Assembly: GCA_902465015.1 (NCBI GenBank)
Contig: CABQLK010000048.1
Coordinates: 1 to 14,411 of the forward strand
Reading direction: 5' to 3'
DNA from: an uncultured Collinsella sp.
GTDB taxonomy: Bacteria > Actinomycetota > Coriobacteriia > Coriobacteriales > Coriobacteriaceae
DNA length: 14,411 bases
A model generated the notes under the pieces. It worked only from the letters and a program-made list of their open reading frames with translations. It searched no databases and had not been told where the DNA came from. The translations under genes and the position numbers were made by a program. This document shows positions 13,282-14,411 of the stretch, one piece after another. The stretch's first letter is position 1; each line of letters opens with the position of its first letter.

Positions 13282-14411
13282 TCACGGCCTTTGACTTGTA
13301 AGACGAAAGAGCGCGGGGATATACACCAAGGAAGAAATCCCGAGCGCAACAAGCAATACGACTCGAATGCCTGCAACGCTACTCAACACAGCGTTGAGCA
13401 GATAGAAAAGAACGGCACCCACCGCCACCATCTGGCTTTGAACCGAAATCAGTGAACAGCGCATCGAAGAATCGGCAGCATTTTGAAAAACTGAGTATTT
13501 GATTGGGGCAAACAACGAGTACGCAACCGTCTGCAGCACATAGAACACGGGCAGCAAATTAGCCGGAGTAAGGGGAATCAAAAACAGGGCAGTCAGGGAA
13601 AGGCGCACAATGCCGCAAATACGCGCAAAACGGCCCTTGTCGACATGAGCAATCACATTGGGCACAATAAGCCCCATGGAGGCCGAGGCAAGGAGCTGGA
13701 CCGCAATGGTCACACCCGAAGCGACGGCATTCATTCCGCGACCCGCAAGCAGCAGTGAGAAAAAGTCTTCTAGGGCGACAAAAGCAAACGCCTGAGAACA
13801 GTCCATGATGAACGCCGAACGAAGAATGCGATTGTACGCAATAGCGGCTCCGATCGTCTTCGGGCTAATTCCACGCTCAGGTGTCGCCGCAGTGCCCCCT
13901 CTTCGCATCTCAGGAATGCAGACAACGACAACCAACGTCAACACCATTGCGATGATATCTGCCGAAAGACCAATGAGATATGCACCGACAGACGAAATGA
14001 AACCGCCCGCACAAGCGGAGATGGCATAAGAGGCATAGAAAACAAATCGCTCAACGACATTAAGTCTTACGAGCTGGTCCTGAGAGACACTGTCAATGTA
14101 AATTGCTTCTATGGATCCGCTCACACATGCAACGGCAAAACCCTTGAGAGCAAACGCGCCGATTAAAAGCAGAGGAGAACGGACGAAAAGCAGGGCGGCG
14201 TAGTATCCAAGCATTCCCACGACGCCAACGAGACCGCTTGTCTTTCGTCCAAACCTATCAGCAATATAGCCAGTGGGAACTTCAAGGATGAACTTGCTCA
14301 CTTGATATGCAATCATCATGCTAGAAATCGCCACCATCGAGAATCCGACGAATTCAAGGTAAACCGTCAGAAAATACAAAATGGTGCTGAAGTTCGACAG
14401 AAAAACAAACG
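13282..14411 (-). CDS. MFS transporter, 5' end outside window
   Basis: A membrane transporter of the major facilitator superfamily, truncated by the window edge. The reading frame stays open upstream of the first possible TTG start at 14379 for ten more residues (FVFLSNFSTI) to the end of the window, so the true start lies outside. About 375 residues are visible, mostly hydrophobic segments consistent with 10-12 helices. FILEVPTGYIADRFGRKTSG carries the MFS loop 2-3 motif (G-x-DRFGRK). A charged central cytoplasmic loop (PEMRRGGTAATPERG) separates the two halves. The substrate cannot be predicted; it could be drug efflux or metabolite export. Base composition and codon use are more AT-rich than neighbouring genes, compatible with later acquisition. 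It ends just before the hairpin at 13215-13248. Confidence 0.85.
   Translation of the reverse strand, partial: FVFLSNFSTILYFLTVYLEFVGFSMVAISSMMIAYQVSKFILEVPTGYIADRFGRKTSGLVGVVGMLGYYAALLFVRSPLLLIGAFALKGFAVACVSGSIEAIYIDSVSQDQLVRLNVVERFVFYASYAISACAGGFISSVGAYLIGLSADIIAMVLTLVVVVCIPEMRRGGTAATPERGISPKTIGAAIAYNRILRSAFIMDCSQAFAFVALEDFFSLLLAGRGMNAVASGVTIAVQLLASASMGLIVPNVIAHVDKGRFARICGIVRLSLTALFLIPLTPANLLPVFYVLQTVAYSLFAPIKYSVFQNAADSSMRCSLISVQSQMVAVGAVLFYLLNAVLSSVAGIRVVLLVALGISSLVYIPALFRLTSQRP

Overview
The window looks like a chromosomal segment of a high-GC, anaerobic, probably gut-associated actinobacterium of the class Coriobacteriia. Collinsella or a close relative is my best guess. This rests on codon use, compact GC-rich intergenic regions with strong intrinsic terminators, and an acetate-producing pta/ackA cluster with two acetate kinase copies. 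The genus is an inference, because no rRNA or other taxonomic marker is present.

Left block (1-6284, all + strand): polyphosphate kinase with an unusual Pro/Ala/Glu-rich C-terminal tail and its own terminator; a TRAM-domain, iron-sulfur 23S rRNA m5U methyltransferase; a DJ-1/PfpI protein whose stop overlaps the start of a Maf nucleotide pyrophosphatase; and a P1 (DmpA/S58) self-processing peptidase. These are housekeeping or stress-related genes in small transcription units.

Middle block: a 372-bp convergent intergenic region (6285-6656) has no credible gene but holds two inverted copies of a nested hairpin element with compensatory base changes. Beyond it, on the - strand, lie UDP-galactopyranose mutase (glf) and a GT2 glycosyltransferase overlapping by 8 bases, presumably for galactofuranose-containing surface glycans. 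glf and pta diverge from a very compact intergenic region with two mirrored TATAAT boxes.

Right block: pta (+) faces two tandem acetate kinase genes (-). Together they make the acetyl-CoA to acetyl-phosphate to acetate plus ATP pathway. pta has a terminator-like hairpin in its leader and is followed by a 131-nt near-continuous palindrome containing its terminator. Each ackA has its own terminator. The upstream ackA copy has substitutions at positions usually conserved in the family. The window ends in a 5'-truncated MFS transporter gene that is visibly more AT-rich than its neighbours.

The most interesting non-coding signal is the nested palindromes: two related copies at 6297-6421 and 6515-6624, and one of similar architecture but different sequence at 10101-10231. 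A separate short repeat family lies at 10392-10534.
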